The translations under genes were made by a program, and so were the position numbers. Below, one piece after another: positions 41,601-45,763 of a stretch of 64,000 nt of DNA. Each line of letters opens with the position of its first letter. Position 1 is the stretch's first letter. The stretch spans positions 186,001 through 250,000 of the forward strand of contig NMRA01000322.1 in NCBI GenBank assembly GCA_002633005.1. The letters run 5' to 3'. Below the pieces are notes generated by a model that saw nothing but the letters and a program-made list of their open reading frames with translations, was not told where the DNA came from and searched no databases. Origin of the DNA: Phoronis australis. Lineage: Eukaryota; Phoronida; Phoronidae.

Positions 41601-43024
41601 CGAATGAAGAGGATTTTGAAATTCCTTATTCCTCTATTCATCCCATGTGTGCTCTGATCATGTTCTGTATAAAAAATTCGCCAACTGTGTGCAACTATTT
41701 ATTTCGTTTTACCCTAATAACAATCACTTGATACTTCATTTTCAATATTATTTTGCTTGTTTGAATTAAGTAAGCGATTGAAGCAATTGAGTAATAACCC
41801 GGTACATTATTATTTCCAGAGTTCGTATAATTTTCGACATAATTTACCGTTTGCAGTTGAAGTCTGATTTGATGTTACAGTCCCGTTAGAGATGCCGGAG
41901 GTCGATGACGCTGTAGTTGTATTGGCTTGCGCTGTAGATGTTGCATTCACGGTTACAGTTGTCGTACCTACAGTAAAATGTGTAAATCATTGAACACATG
42001 GAATTCTGTTTGACTTAATCTTGTATGTTTAATTCAAAAGATGGATCAAACCTTTTCAGCTGCATTGCGCTTACTTTAAAACTTTATGTCTACAGCATTC
42101 TGCATATGTCGCTGACATACGTAAGGATGACGCTAACAAATCGGCTGACTTCTGGCCTCATATAGTTGACTCTAGCATGTAAATCTCTCGTTTCCGGAAC
42201 TGTAGAAAGCTTACGGTGTAGAAAATACAGATATTTGTTAGTAAGAATACTATATCTTTTCTGAAAGCAGAATTTGGTTTTTGCGTTAATACTAATCTGT
42301 TGTTGCACGTGACCATGTTTGTCTTAGTAAAATTTAGCATAAAAGAAAGGTTCACTCATAACAAAATAACGACATCGATTACGCAAAATTGTTTAATGTA
42401 AATGATCCGAATACGAAATCTCAAAAACAGTGTTACAGTTCTTTTTGTCGTCATTTCATCTTCATTTTATGTATTTTGTCATTTCTCTATGAATATCGTA
42501 ATGGTCCTATTCTTTAAGAGCCTCTCATGCAAATAAGAATCCATTTTAAAGTAATTCCCAATACCGTTTTGAAAAACTGTATCTGAAAATTTGGTTTTTC
42601 TGGTATAGTCGTGGAATTGAGAAGGGTCATTACAAATGTATTCATAAAAGACACAACCTTTTCTACTGGTAAAAGTTGTTGTCTTCGTTTTACTGTCTGC
42701 TGGTATAAATTTAAGACTTGACAGAGGAGAACAGTAGAAATTAACATCAGCATATTCAAATTTGAAAAAGAAATACAAAGCTCTGAATATACACACATAG
42801 TCGACCTTTCATGGTCGGTGACGTCAATGGTAATTCGCTATTGGTCAGTACTTAGATTGTGAAGGTAAGTAGCTAACTGATGTTAAAGCAATGATATCAC
42901 TCTCGTTAGTTTCGAAACAGTTTATCCGTGACCACAACCTGTTTTCAACTTACAAGTAACTCTTGCGACACCCAAGACTGCGACAAGCAGCACGCACGCG
43001 TGCCACTGTACCTGCAAGTTCATT
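1..43024 (-). CDS. Secreted NIDO-AMOP-VWD-EGF mucin-like adhesion protein (whole gene model, 3' end outside window)
   Basis: A single minus-strand gene was assembled from about 45 exons with GT-AG borders and matching phases. Protein order: signal peptide, Asn/Thr/Ser-rich segment, Ser/Ala/Gly micro-exon array, Ser/Ala-rich stalk, EGF, TSP1, EGF, two EGFs, NIDO, AMOP, VWD, cadherin/Ig-like domain, then eleven EGF modules. NIDO-AMOP-VWD followed by EGF is the signature of MUC4-like proteins and of coral mucin-like skeletal-matrix proteins (recalled, not searched). The signal peptide and disulphide-rich modules imply a secreted or cell-surface product, probably an extracellular matrix or mucus protein. 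The last exon seen runs off position 1, so a C-terminal transmembrane segment or stop is not visible. Which exons enter one transcript is inferred, because no RNA evidence is available. Coordinates give the gene span and include introns. Confidence 0.85.
130..384 (-). CDS. Exon: two cbEGF modules
   Basis: A 255-nt phase 1-1 exon (acceptor ATACAG, donor GTAAGT). It has [13 protein letters not shown]...GYTGDGFTC, then [13 protein letters not shown]... [11 protein letters not shown]. These are the last complete EGF modules in the window. Confidence 0.85.
709..831 (-). CDS. Exon: cbEGF
   Basis: A 123-nt phase 1-1 exon (acceptor CTTCAG, donor GTAAGC). It starts [12 protein letters not shown] and ends [16 protein letters not shown], the short fibulin/fibrillin-like cbEGF form (CKQGC spacing). 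Confidence 0.85.
832..3352. other. Large intron between EGF exons
   Basis: There is no exon with fitting phase and cysteine pattern. Around 2.7-3.1 kb the phrase CCTAAGTTTC...ATAAGCC recurs, an old unclassified repeat. Otherwise nothing is recognised. Confidence 0.6.
3353..3484 (-). CDS. Exon: cbEGF
   Basis: A 132-nt phase 1-1 exon (acceptor TTGCAG, donor GTAAGT). It starts [12 protein letters not shown] and ends [16 protein letters not shown]. Confidence 0.85.
3537..3944. mobile_element. Foldback element with about 130-bp inverted arms (copy 1)
   Basis: The left arm from CTGGGCCCGGTCTC (3537 to about 3665) is matched imperfectly in reverse by about 3813 to 3944, which ends GAGACCGGGCCCTGG. 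Both arms are rich in CTCGAA/TTCGAG. The middle has further TTCGAGT/ACTCGAA palindromes. There is no coding capacity. A related copy lies at 45.76-46.20 kb. Confidence 0.7.
4127..4352 (-). CDS. Exon: rest of split cbEGF plus one EGF
   Basis: A 226-nt exon, phase 0 to phase 1 (acceptor TTCACAG, donor GTTAGT). It reads [19 protein letters not shown], then [17 protein letters not shown], ending [15 protein letters not shown]. The second module lacks the DxDEC start and has a longer loop ([17 protein letters not shown]). Confidence 0.85.
4604..4791 (-). CDS. Exon: two cbEGF modules (second one split)
   Basis: A 188-nt exon, phase 1 to phase 0 (acceptor CTTGTAG, donor CAG|GTACAA). It has [18 protein letters not shown], ending [14 protein letters not shown], then [13 protein letters not shown], with the rest of this EGF on the next exon. 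An intron inside the EGF is unusual in this gene, where exons normally hold whole modules. Confidence 0.85.
5576..5673. repeat. (GT)n microsatellite with an N
   Basis: A run of GT dinucleotides with an unresolved base at 5606, in the intron between EGF exons. It marks one joint of the suspected false duplication (the other N is at 6661). Confidence 0.9.
5739..5939 (-). CDS. Exon: cbEGF pair (second copy)
   Basis: A 201-nt phase 1-1 exon, same sequence as 6736-6936. It ends ...YEGTG, which joins the next exon as GQTGGC to close the EGF. If both copies were real and spliced, the protein would gain two identical EGF modules in frame. Confidence 0.75.
6562..6660 (-). pseudogene. Truncated near-copy of exon 7580-7847
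   Basis: It repeats the donor half of the 7580-7847 exon and stops exactly at the single N at 6661, where the sequence jumps into a GT microsatellite. It has no acceptor and cannot be spliced in. It is most likely an assembly joint rather than a real broken exon. Confidence 0.7.
6736..6936 (-). CDS. Exon: cbEGF pair (copy next to the intact upstream exon)
   Basis: A 201-nt phase 1-1 exon (acceptor CCCTCAG, donor GTAAGA) with [13 protein letters not shown] and [12 protein letters not shown]. Its 67 codons are identical to those of 5739-5939. Because the flanking introns also match and an N sits at the joint, probably only one of these two copies exists per haplotype. Confidence 0.75.
7283..7423. 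mobile_element. Small MITE-like repeat with CATGGGCGGCG inverted ends (also at about 6270-6405)
   Basis: The left end CATGGGCGGCG and right end CGCCGCCCATG are exact inverted repeats. Inside, a segment of about 60 bp ending in CTTTTTTCAGTG is repeated twice. It lies in the intron after exon 7580-7847 in gene order. Confidence 0.5.
7580..7847 (-). CDS. Exon: two EGF modules and start of a cbEGF
   Basis: A 268-nt exon starting in phase 0 and ending in phase 1 (acceptor TTTCAG, donor GTGAGT). It reads NGGTCDF... [12 protein letters not shown], then DGCADNPC... [12 protein letters not shown], then [10 protein letters not shown], whose next Cys is completed by the following exon. It fits the phase-0 end of exon 8578-8858. 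A truncated near-copy lies at 6562-6660. Confidence 0.85.
7848..8577. other. Intron, no gene
   Basis: Nothing coding is seen. The stretch near 8420-8460 (CGCGTTCCACGCCTCTT) recurs at 53.95 kb, so it is an old dispersed repeat. Confidence 0.5.
8578..8858 (-). CDS. Exon: cadherin/Ig-like domain
   Basis: A 281-nt exon that starts in phase 1 and ends in phase 0 (acceptor GAACAG, donor CAG|GTAAGA). The peptide starts [19 protein letters not shown] and has [14 protein letters not shown] and VQITVSDG, typical of dystroglycan-type cadherin-like or He_PIG beta-sandwiches. It ends with VELCSCQ, the first cysteines of the EGF continued in the next exon. The phase change is matched there. Confidence 0.8.
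8859..9869. other. Intron with two unexplained minus-strand open stretches
   Basis: Open stretches at 9304-9501 and 9041-9250 have protein-like composition (for example [17 protein letters not shown]), and the first ends at a good GTAAGT. Their phases do not fit the flanking exons, so they are not included in the gene. They may be remnants of another gene or chance. Confidence 0.4.
9870..10160 (-). CDS. Exon: post-VWD segment
   Basis: A 291-nt phase 1-1 exon (acceptor AAACAG, donor GTATGT). The start joins as [18 protein letters not shown], resembling the W...SLF.Y..G stretch that follows VWD in MUC4. Later it has two Cys ([19 protein letters not shown]), then an Ala/Lys/Glu-rich helix-like end. 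It contains sequons NAT and NVT. Confidence 0.8.
10517..10849 (-). CDS. Exon: VWD domain, part 2
   Basis: A 333-nt phase 1-1 exon (acceptor CTTCAG, donor GTAAGT). It contains the end of the VWD fold with [19 protein letters not shown], the family's GLLGNxxGxxxxDF motif, and begins the post-VWD segment ([20 protein letters not shown]). Confidence 0.88.
10850..11959. other. Intron, nothing recognised
   Basis: AT-rich intron between the two VWD exons, with no repeat or coding signal that I can support. Confidence 0.6.
11960..12202 (-). CDS. Exon: VWD domain, part 1 with GDPH motif
   Basis: A 243-nt phase 1-1 exon (acceptor TTTGTAG, donor GTAAGA). The start [19 protein letters not shown] is the canonical VWD opening. 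GDPH is the site of autocatalytic Asp-Pro cleavage in MUC4 and gel-forming mucins, so the chain may be nicked here. There are almost no cysteines, as in the MUC4 type of VWD. Confidence 0.88.
12255..12395. mobile_element. MITE-like element, copy 1
   Basis: The ends carry inverted repeats CGCTAGGACCT (12265-12275) and AGGTCCTAGCG (12362-12372), with a further AGGTCCTAACG. The similarity between the ends reaches about 21 bp. A second copy lies at 22549-22652. It sits about 50 bp upstream of the first VWD exon's acceptor. Confidence 0.65.
12636..12822 (+). promoter_or_regulatory. ETS/YY1-like promoter motif followed by a 33-codon ORF
   Basis: ACTTCCGGTAAAATGGCGCC at 12637-12656 joins an ETS-type and a YY1-type core. 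A short ORF (12721-12822) starts [18 protein letters not shown], and a GTGAGT donor-like site lies near its end. This may be the 5' end of the LINE fragment that follows, or a first exon. It is on the opposite strand to the host gene. Confidence 0.35.
13050..14190 (+). mobile_element. Degenerate non-LTR retrotransposon, 3' end of the RT ORF
   Basis: Three open blocks in different frames (13056-13292, 13177-13716, 13692-13982) carry LINE C-terminal signatures: the [13 protein letters not shown]...W.ERGI region, then [12 protein letters not shown], and a zinc-knuckle [18 protein letters not shown]. At least two frameshifts make it a pseudogene. It sits in the intron between the NIDO/AMOP and VWD exons, antisense to the host gene. 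The LINE clade is not resolved. Confidence 0.75.
14725..14845. repeat. Short tandem repeat GATCAGGGATCTGCAGTGC, then AC-rich run
   Basis: Two to three units of about 30 bp containing GATCAGGGATCTGCAGTGC, followed by an ACAC tract, in the same intron as the LINE fragment. Confidence 0.7.
15308..16531 (-). CDS. Exon: NIDO domain plus AMOP domain
   Basis: The largest exon (1,224 nt, 408 codons, phase 1-1; acceptor CTTTCAG, donor GTGAGC). The first half is [19 protein letters not shown] is the family's hallmark, with a later [11 protein letters not shown] strand and [11 protein letters not shown]. The C-terminal part has the AMOP pattern WSCC...[10 protein letters not shown], comparable to the CC...C..F..RRP end of MUC4 AMOP. 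NIDO occurs in nidogen, MUC4, SNED1 and tectorin and acts in matrix adhesion. The next exon begins the VWD, the same order as in MUC4. Confidence 0.88.
16929..17060 (-). CDS. Exon: calcium-binding EGF
   Basis: A 132-nt phase 1-1 exon (acceptor ATTACAG, donor GTGAGA). It starts [12 protein letters not shown], with core [12 protein letters not shown], the classical cbEGF consensus. It lies directly before the NIDO domain. Confidence 0.85.
17398..17655 (+). mobile_element. Penelope-like element fragment (GIY-YIG endonuclease end)
   Basis: The plus-strand reading starts YYIGLT, then [14 protein letters not shown], and continues through [18 protein letters not shown] to a stop at 17653. This fits the YIG...R..EH...KE part of GIY-YIG nucleases. 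One in-frame TAG after YIGLT shows it is dead. The following TGATGTC...GACGAAACGTT resembles the 3' ends of such elements. Confidence 0.6.
18388..18540 (-). CDS. Exon: calcium-binding-type EGF
   Basis: A 153-nt phase 1-1 exon (acceptor TTCTCAG, donor GTAAAC). It starts (N)[11 protein letters not shown] and ends [17 protein letters not shown]. The NxNEC start and the DGNYTC core fit a cbEGF with a longer loop ([10 protein letters not shown]) between cysteines 2 and 3. Confidence 0.85.
18541..19289. other. Intron, nothing recognised
   Basis: AT-rich. Open minus-strand stretches here lack cysteine patterns and matching phase. Confidence 0.6.
19290..19610 (-). CDS. Exon: TSP1 domain plus EGF domain
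   Basis: A 321-nt phase 1-1 exon (acceptor TTGTAG, donor GTAAGT). The thrombospondin type-1 repeat begins [14 protein letters not shown] and continues with RTRTC, the WxxW and CxxRxR-like elements. An EGF-like module follows from CDTNPDLC to the end ([16 protein letters not shown]). TSP1 repeats bind glycosaminoglycans and matrix proteins. MUC4 has no TSP1, so this is a lineage-specific addition. Confidence 0.85.
19611..20662. other. Intron with one unresolved base
   Basis: There is a single N at 20441. The adjacent GC-rich stretch 20465-20545 has repeated CCCTCGGG phrases and looks like a fragment of a dispersed repeat. Confidence 0.5.
20663..20929 (-). CDS. Exon: Ser/Ala-rich stalk plus EGF domain
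   Basis: A 267-nt phase 1-1 exon (acceptor ATTTTAG, donor GTAAAC). The first about 53 residues are Ser/Ala/Thr-rich. The rest is one six-cysteine EGF module (start [13 protein letters not shown], end [10 protein letters not shown]) with the hydroxylation-type Cys spacing but no DxDEC calcium motif. It links the disordered stalk to the folded part of the protein. Confidence 0.85.
21273..21368 (-). CDS. Exon: Ser/Ala/Thr-rich stalk segment
   Basis: A 96-nt open phase 1-1 segment (acceptor TTCGTAAG, donor GTAATC) encoding a peptide starting [20 protein letters not shown]. The composition fits the neighbouring exons, but the acceptor is less pyrimidine-rich, so this exon is less certain. Confidence 0.5.
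21369..22548. other. Intron, nothing recognised
   Basis: No coding or repeat signal that I can support, apart from the MITE that follows it. Confidence 0.5.
22549..22652. mobile_element. MITE-like element, copy 2
   Basis: Same ends as 12255-12395 (CGCTAGGACCT at 22559-22569 and AGGTCCTGGCG at 22631-22641) and same core GAGAACACGTGACTTTGACT, but shorter by an internal deletion. Confidence 0.65.
22928..23053 (-). CDS. Exon: Ser/Ala/Pro-rich stalk segment
   Basis: A 126-nt phase 1-1 exon (acceptor TTGTCAG, donor GTAACA). Its 42 codons are mainly Ser, Ala, Pro and Val and resemble a short mucin-type O-glycosylated stretch, with more Pro than the micro-exon array. Confidence 0.7.
23054..24592. 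other. Intron, nothing recognised
   Basis: AT-rich sequence with no supported feature. Confidence 0.5.
24593..24676 (-). CDS. Exon: 81-84-nt family, copy C
   Basis: An 84-nt phase 1-1 exon (acceptor GCTTAG, donor GTAACT). The peptide begins [20 protein letters not shown]. It keeps the Ser/Pro-rich character of copy A. Confidence 0.65.
25049..25132 (-). CDS. Exon: 81-84-nt family, copy B (divergent, possibly decaying)
   Basis: An 84-nt open phase 1-1 segment with the family start ([20 protein letters not shown]). The interior has drifted to Lys, Phe and Leu, and the donor is T|GTAAAAA instead of G|GTAATG or G|GTAAC. It may be a weak or dying exon, and the protein would stay in frame with or without it. 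Confidence 0.45.
25395..25448 (-). CDS. Array micro-exon 17 (outlying copy)
   Basis: A 54-nt phase 1-1 exon with the consensus peptide [18 protein letters not shown], same splice sites and same flanking intron motifs as the main array. It lies 4.6 kb away, with two other exon types (28605, 26703) in between. Confidence 0.7.
25449..26702. other. Intron, nothing recognised beyond array-type minisatellite
   Basis: The first part (25465-25545) has two units of the 32-bp array minisatellite. The rest shows no exon of fitting phase. Confidence 0.5.
26703..26741 (-). CDS. Exon: 13-residue micro-exon [13 protein letters not shown]
   Basis: A 39-nt phase 1-1 exon (acceptor GTTACAG, donor GTAGGT) encoding [13 protein letters not shown], the smallest exon in the gene. 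It resembles the exon at 40729. Confidence 0.6.
26742..28604. other. Large intron with a duplicated segment
   Basis: 28.29-28.60 kb is similar to 24.72-25.05 kb (shared GTTAGAT...AGCAAAGA / GTTAAACACATT phrases). The remainder is unrecognised. Confidence 0.5.
28605..28685 (-). CDS. Exon: Ser-rich exon of the 81-84-nt family, copy A
   Basis: An 81-nt phase 1-1 exon (acceptor GCTTAG, donor GTAATG). The peptide begins [20 protein letters not shown]. It is paralogous to the exons at 25049 and 24593: all three begin GCTCATCGTCTGTG after the same acceptor. Flanking intron similarity (28.29-28.69 kb with 24.72-25.14 kb) shows a segmental duplication. Confidence 0.7.
28852..29068. repeat. 21-bp minisatellite, about 10 units
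   Basis: Tandem units of TGTTGTATCAGGTTAAATAC plus one base, with few changes, in the intron after array exon 16. Because 21 is a multiple of three, long open frames appear on the plus strand, but these are not genes. Confidence 0.9.
30078..30131 (-). CDS. Array micro-exon 16
   Basis: A 54-nt phase 1-1 exon with the consensus peptide, the last copy of the contiguous array in gene order. Confidence 0.7.
30721..30774 (-). CDS. Array micro-exon 15
   Basis: A 54-nt phase 1-1 exon encoding [18 protein letters not shown]. The intron on its acceptor side holds six 32-bp minisatellite units (30801-30992). Confidence 0.7.
30801..30992 (-). repeat. 32-bp intronic minisatellite of the array (longest run, six units)
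   Basis: Plus-strand unit GACAAGACACTCAACAAACA followed by TGAATTAAGACT; six units here and one to three beside most other array exons. In gene orientation each unit carries a T-rich tract ending TTGTCAG, a potential cryptic acceptor, just upstream of the real one. Confidence 0.85.
31313..31366 (-). CDS. Array micro-exon 14
   Basis: A 54-nt phase 1-1 exon encoding [18 protein letters not shown]. Confidence 0.7.
32025..32078 (-). CDS. Array micro-exon 13
   Basis: A 54-nt phase 1-1 exon encoding [18 protein letters not shown]. Confidence 0.7.
32705..32758 (-). CDS. Array micro-exon 12
   Basis: A 54-nt phase 1-1 exon encoding [18 protein letters not shown] (Ser at unit position 2, as in micro-exon 2). 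Confidence 0.7.
32830..33470 (-). repeat. Array unit without an exon
   Basis: Intron-type sequence of two units is joined at about 33084 (AATACATATAAGAAG|AAACAATTGCGG), where a normal unit would continue CCATTTTTATTACCAG into the exon. The exon and its acceptor intron have been deleted. Confidence 0.7.
33488..33541 (-). CDS. Array micro-exon 11
   Basis: A 54-nt phase 1-1 exon with the consensus peptide. Its downstream intron (33085-33455) is the near-identical partner of 38714-39084. Confidence 0.7.
34434..34487 (-). CDS. Array micro-exon 10
   Basis: A 54-nt phase 1-1 exon with the consensus peptide. The interval to the neighbouring copy at 33488 is the longest in the array (946 bp). Confidence 0.7.
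35143..35196 (-). CDS. Array micro-exon 9
   Basis: A 54-nt phase 1-1 exon with the consensus peptide. It shares the synonymous TCA codon with micro-exon 7. Confidence 0.7.
35829..35882 (-). CDS. Array micro-exon 8
   Basis: A 54-nt phase 1-1 exon encoding [18 protein letters not shown]. Confidence 0.7.
36487..36540 (-). CDS. Array micro-exon 7
   Basis: A 54-nt phase 1-1 exon with the consensus peptide and a synonymous TCA codon shared only with micro-exon 9 (35143), consistent with the two-unit duplication that covers this region. Confidence 0.7.
37168..37221 (-). CDS. Array micro-exon 6
   Basis: A 54-nt phase 1-1 exon encoding [18 protein letters not shown], the only copy with Thr at this position. 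Confidence 0.7.
37876..37929 (-). CDS. Array micro-exon 5
   Basis: A 54-nt phase 1-1 exon encoding [18 protein letters not shown]. The unit to its left (lower coordinates) is of typical length; the one to its right is short (540 bp). Confidence 0.7.
38416..38469 (-). CDS. Array micro-exon 4
   Basis: A 54-nt phase 1-1 exon encoding [18 protein letters not shown] (Ser replaces the central Gly). Reading on past the donor stays open for about 80 residues and is hydrophobic. Confidence 0.7.
39119..39172 (-). CDS. Array micro-exon 3
   Basis: A 54-nt phase 1-1 exon encoding the consensus [18 protein letters not shown]. The intron downstream in gene order (38714-39084) is nearly identical to 33085-33455, showing recent exchange within the array. 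Confidence 0.7.
39822..39875 (-). CDS. Array micro-exon 2
   Basis: A 54-nt phase 1-1 exon encoding [18 protein letters not shown]. It carries Ser instead of Leu at unit position 2, and Val instead of Gly in the centre. Confidence 0.7.
40291..40338 (-). CDS. Array micro-exon 1 (divergent, 48 nt)
   Basis: The first array exon in gene order and the most divergent. The peptide is [16 protein letters not shown], six bases shorter than the other copies but still in frame, with one sequon (NAS). The splice sites GTAG and GTAATA are the same as in the other copies. Confidence 0.65.
40729..40776 (-). CDS. Exon: Ser-rich micro-exon [16 protein letters not shown]
   Basis: A 48-nt phase 1-1 exon (acceptor TTTTAG, donor GTAAGC) encoding [16 protein letters not shown] with one N-glycosylation sequon. 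It resembles the 39-nt exon at 26703-26741 in sequence (Gly-Ser start, SQT/SQTA core, Gln end), so the two may be paralogous exons. Confidence 0.65.
41398..41577 (-). CDS. Exon: Ser/Asn/Ala-rich segment 2 with sequon cluster
   Basis: A 180-nt phase 1-1 exon (acceptor TTACAG, donor GTAAAT). Sixty codons are made almost only of Ser, Ala, Thr, Asn and Val. There are about six N-x-S/T sequons (NASS, NVTA, NATV, NATA, NSSS, NATS), so this is a probable heavily glycosylated stalk segment. Confidence 0.75.
41848..41967 (-). CDS. Exon: Asn/Thr/Ser-rich segment 1
   Basis: A 120-nt phase 1-1 exon bounded by CTGTAG and GTAAAT. The peptide is rich in Thr, Ser, Asn and Ala and contains several N-glycosylation sequons (NAT, NTT, NGT, NQT). 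It probably forms a glycosylated, disordered mucin-like segment just after the signal peptide. Its donor flank (ATTTACCG on the plus strand) is shared with the next exon, suggesting the two arose by duplication. Confidence 0.7.
41968..42953. other. First visible intron, nothing recognised
   Basis: About 1 kb of AT-rich intron between the signal-peptide exon and the first Ser/Thr-rich exon. Open stretches on the minus strand (42479-42798) have no sign of being coding. Confidence 0.5.
42954..43024 (-). CDS. Exon: start codon and signal peptide
   Basis: ATG lies at 43021-43023 on the minus strand. It is preceded directly by a pyrimidine-rich TTTTTCAG acceptor, so a 5' UTR exon must lie upstream. 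The peptide [20 protein letters not shown] has a short polar N-terminus and a hydrophobic core, typical of a secretory signal peptide. The exon ends at a GTAAGT donor after 23 codons plus one base (phase 1), and that base joins the next exon in frame. This start is preferred because it is the only signal-peptide-like exon upstream of the Ser/Thr-rich exons and its phase fits them. Confidence 0.8.
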
Positions 43025-43138
43025 CTGAAAAAGACAGATTCATTTTACAGTTATGCTTCATTTTTTATCATCTTGCCAGTAAGACTTTAAGAACAGTACG
43101 CGCAACCATTCAGTGTACACCGGTCTGTTTGGATACTG

Positions 43139-43451
43139 CAGTGGCGGACTTAGGGGGTGCAAGGAGGCCATGGCCCCCCTAAAATTCTCCCAGATACCAT
43201 TTAGGAGTTCGGGGTGCGAATTGCTGAGTAGCATATGCGCGCTCCCAAGGGGTTTCGAGGTGCGAATACACAATGCATAGGCCTTGAACAAAGCACGTTT
43301 ACCGTTTTTTAGTAATAAGGTCCACAAACCCAAAAATTCGAGACCCCTGAATCCCTACGTTTTAGGTTGGGCGCGCGCATGTGGCGAAATTCTGGTTATT
43401 CCTGTGCCCTGACCTTCCCCCCCCCAACTCAAAATCCTGGATCCACCCCTG
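43139..43451. mobile_element. hAT-like MITE just upstream of the signal-peptide exon
   Basis: The left end AGTGGCGGACTTAGG and right end CCTGGATCCACCCCT are imperfect inverted repeats, flanked by near-identical GATACTG/GATAGTG (possible target duplication). Related pieces occur at 47172-47330, 55532 and 56684-56714. There is no ORF. It lies about 115 bp upstream of the exon's acceptor, in the 5' UTR intron or promoter. Confidence 0.55.
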
Positions 43452-45763
43452 ATAGTGAAGTAACGTACTGATTGTCAGAAACTTCCCGAAACCAGGTTTT
43501 TATCTCATCAAATTACGTCAATCATTTCGAATTTTTTACTGATCCTATCAACAAATCTACTAACATGGCCAACACAGTGCGTTTTGTTGACTATTCGCTT
43601 ACATGTGAGCCTAACAATTGTGGAAAAATCAATTTTTTGAGCTAATTAGTGTATACAACACGGGGGCTTTGTTAATATTGACACACATTACGATGGCGCG
43701 TTTAGAATTTGTGACTTAAACGCAAGTTAAAGCCTATGTAAACGATATTTTGTTGTCAAAAAATGGACTGTTTCCACAGCCACTGGCGTATTTGCTCTTG
43801 CAACAATAGTTTGGTGAACCAAAGTTAGTTTTCACAAAAGGCTTCTGTTTATTACTCATTTAAATAAGGTTTTGGGTTGCAAGAAACGAGATAGTGAGGC
43901 TAGTGTGATCGCGTGCTTTGCTTCTGATACGTGCGTAAACTAGTTTGTTGCGTATGATATTTGGCTGAACGCAGGCTGTGAAAGATATACAAATGCAAGT
44001 ATTTGCATCCTTTGCATCATGTTCTTATGTTAAACACGATTTCATTTGGTTAGGCCGTTTCTTTTTCGATTTGTGGTTGAGAATGTAGTTGACGGGTTTT
44101 AACGAGGTGGCGCCACATAACAATATATATTCTTTGAGAAACGAGTGACGTGACCCTTTTAATCTGAAGCAAACGCCAAAGAAGATCAATCGCAAGAACA
44201 TGTATTTTTTAATAAACTGATATTCGTTTGCTAATGAATGACGAAAATTCTAATCATGGAACAAACTCTGTTTTCTCAGTAGCACGTTTCCTCAACGTTG
44301 AATGTCTTGACTGCGCGTCTAGTTCACACGAAGTGATGTTTTTTTTGTTCCCATCGCGACAAATTCTGTTTACCTGGCACACATGCGTCATAAAGCCTTC
44401 GGCAAAGAAATCTCGGCAGCGACTCGCACCAAGTGGTAATCCAAATATCACGTGGACAAAAGCGACATTCAAAAACGCATGTTTAAAATGGTAAACGCAA
44501 ATTCGCCATTGTCTACATAGTGTTTGCAGAAGCACAATTCCTTTTTAGATTTTTTGTGTTCAATGCCAACATTTGCTTTTGTGTTTGTCTTACCAGCCTT
44601 GTTAAGCGTTGATTTAGAAAATTTTACTGGAGCTGTGACGCGGAATAATGCGTCAGTCTACATGTAGATCGCCAACTCTTTCTATAGCTGCTATGCTTAT
44701 GTGACGAGAGAAAACCAAGTGATCTCAGCAAAATACTAAACTAGTTACCGTAAAGGTGTAAATTTTGCAAGAACAAATCGTTGACTATTTTATTGAAAAC
44801 CTAGTTTTGATGATTCATTTTACAAAAAGTTCGAAAAGATTGGAAATTTAAAGTAACAATTAACAAAATAAATTATGAGTATGATTTCTATCAATAGGCG
44901 TTCAAAATTTTCCGTTCAAAGTAAAAAAGAAAAAGCACATTATTTTAAATATGACACAAATTGGTTTATAAAAAGTCTTTTTTCGCTTCATTACCATTGA
45001 AATGTCACGAAACGAATCGAAACACAAACCAAACTAACACATTTTCCTACAACGCTATTTCATTTTTTAAGTCAACAAATTTAATGAAGAGTTGTGAAAT
45101 TGGTTTTATTTCTAATGACCAACATGAAATTCGCATTATTCTAAAGTAGGGACATTTGAAATTTGATTCTAGACTTACACAAAGGCGAGAGGATTCTGTG
45201 GGAGAACACGTTACTGTGGTGATTAACGTTTTCTTAAACGAAAATTGGCTTCTAACTTATAAAATACGTATACGTATAGTGCCTAAATTAATTAAAATAA
45301 CCTTGACACGTTTTAATTCATGTATTTTGAATGGGGGCTCACCTTTGATATTGCAAATAAGTACAAGCAAGAATGAATGTTTCTTTTAAAACAAGAATAG
45401 TAGTGCTTATAAACAGTGTAATAAATTTTGAAATCTACAAACTTTTTAGTGTTCAAAAACTTTTTAGATCGTTCTCATTCTAAATTCCGACTACTGCTGT
45501 AAAGCGATGAGTTCAAGGTCAACTCGCGAAGAAAACACGTCAGTTGTGATGTCGTGAATGCGCAATTCGTATTGAATATTGCAGTTGCTTCATGAAGCGA
45601 AAATTGTTTAATTTAGACTAAATTCCCCTGTGTATGAGCAGGTTAGTTCCATTTTGGCTTCAATTCGACAATATCGATCAGCTCAAATCACAAACACGGA
45701 CAAGCAGTCTACAAAATCCCACGGGACAAGAAAACAAAAATTTGCGTTTCCCAATAAACGAAT
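43452..45763. other. Upstream region, no gene recognised
   Basis: The 5' UTR exon and promoter of the mucin-like gene should lie here or further right, but I see nothing that fixes their position. Confidence 0.4.
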
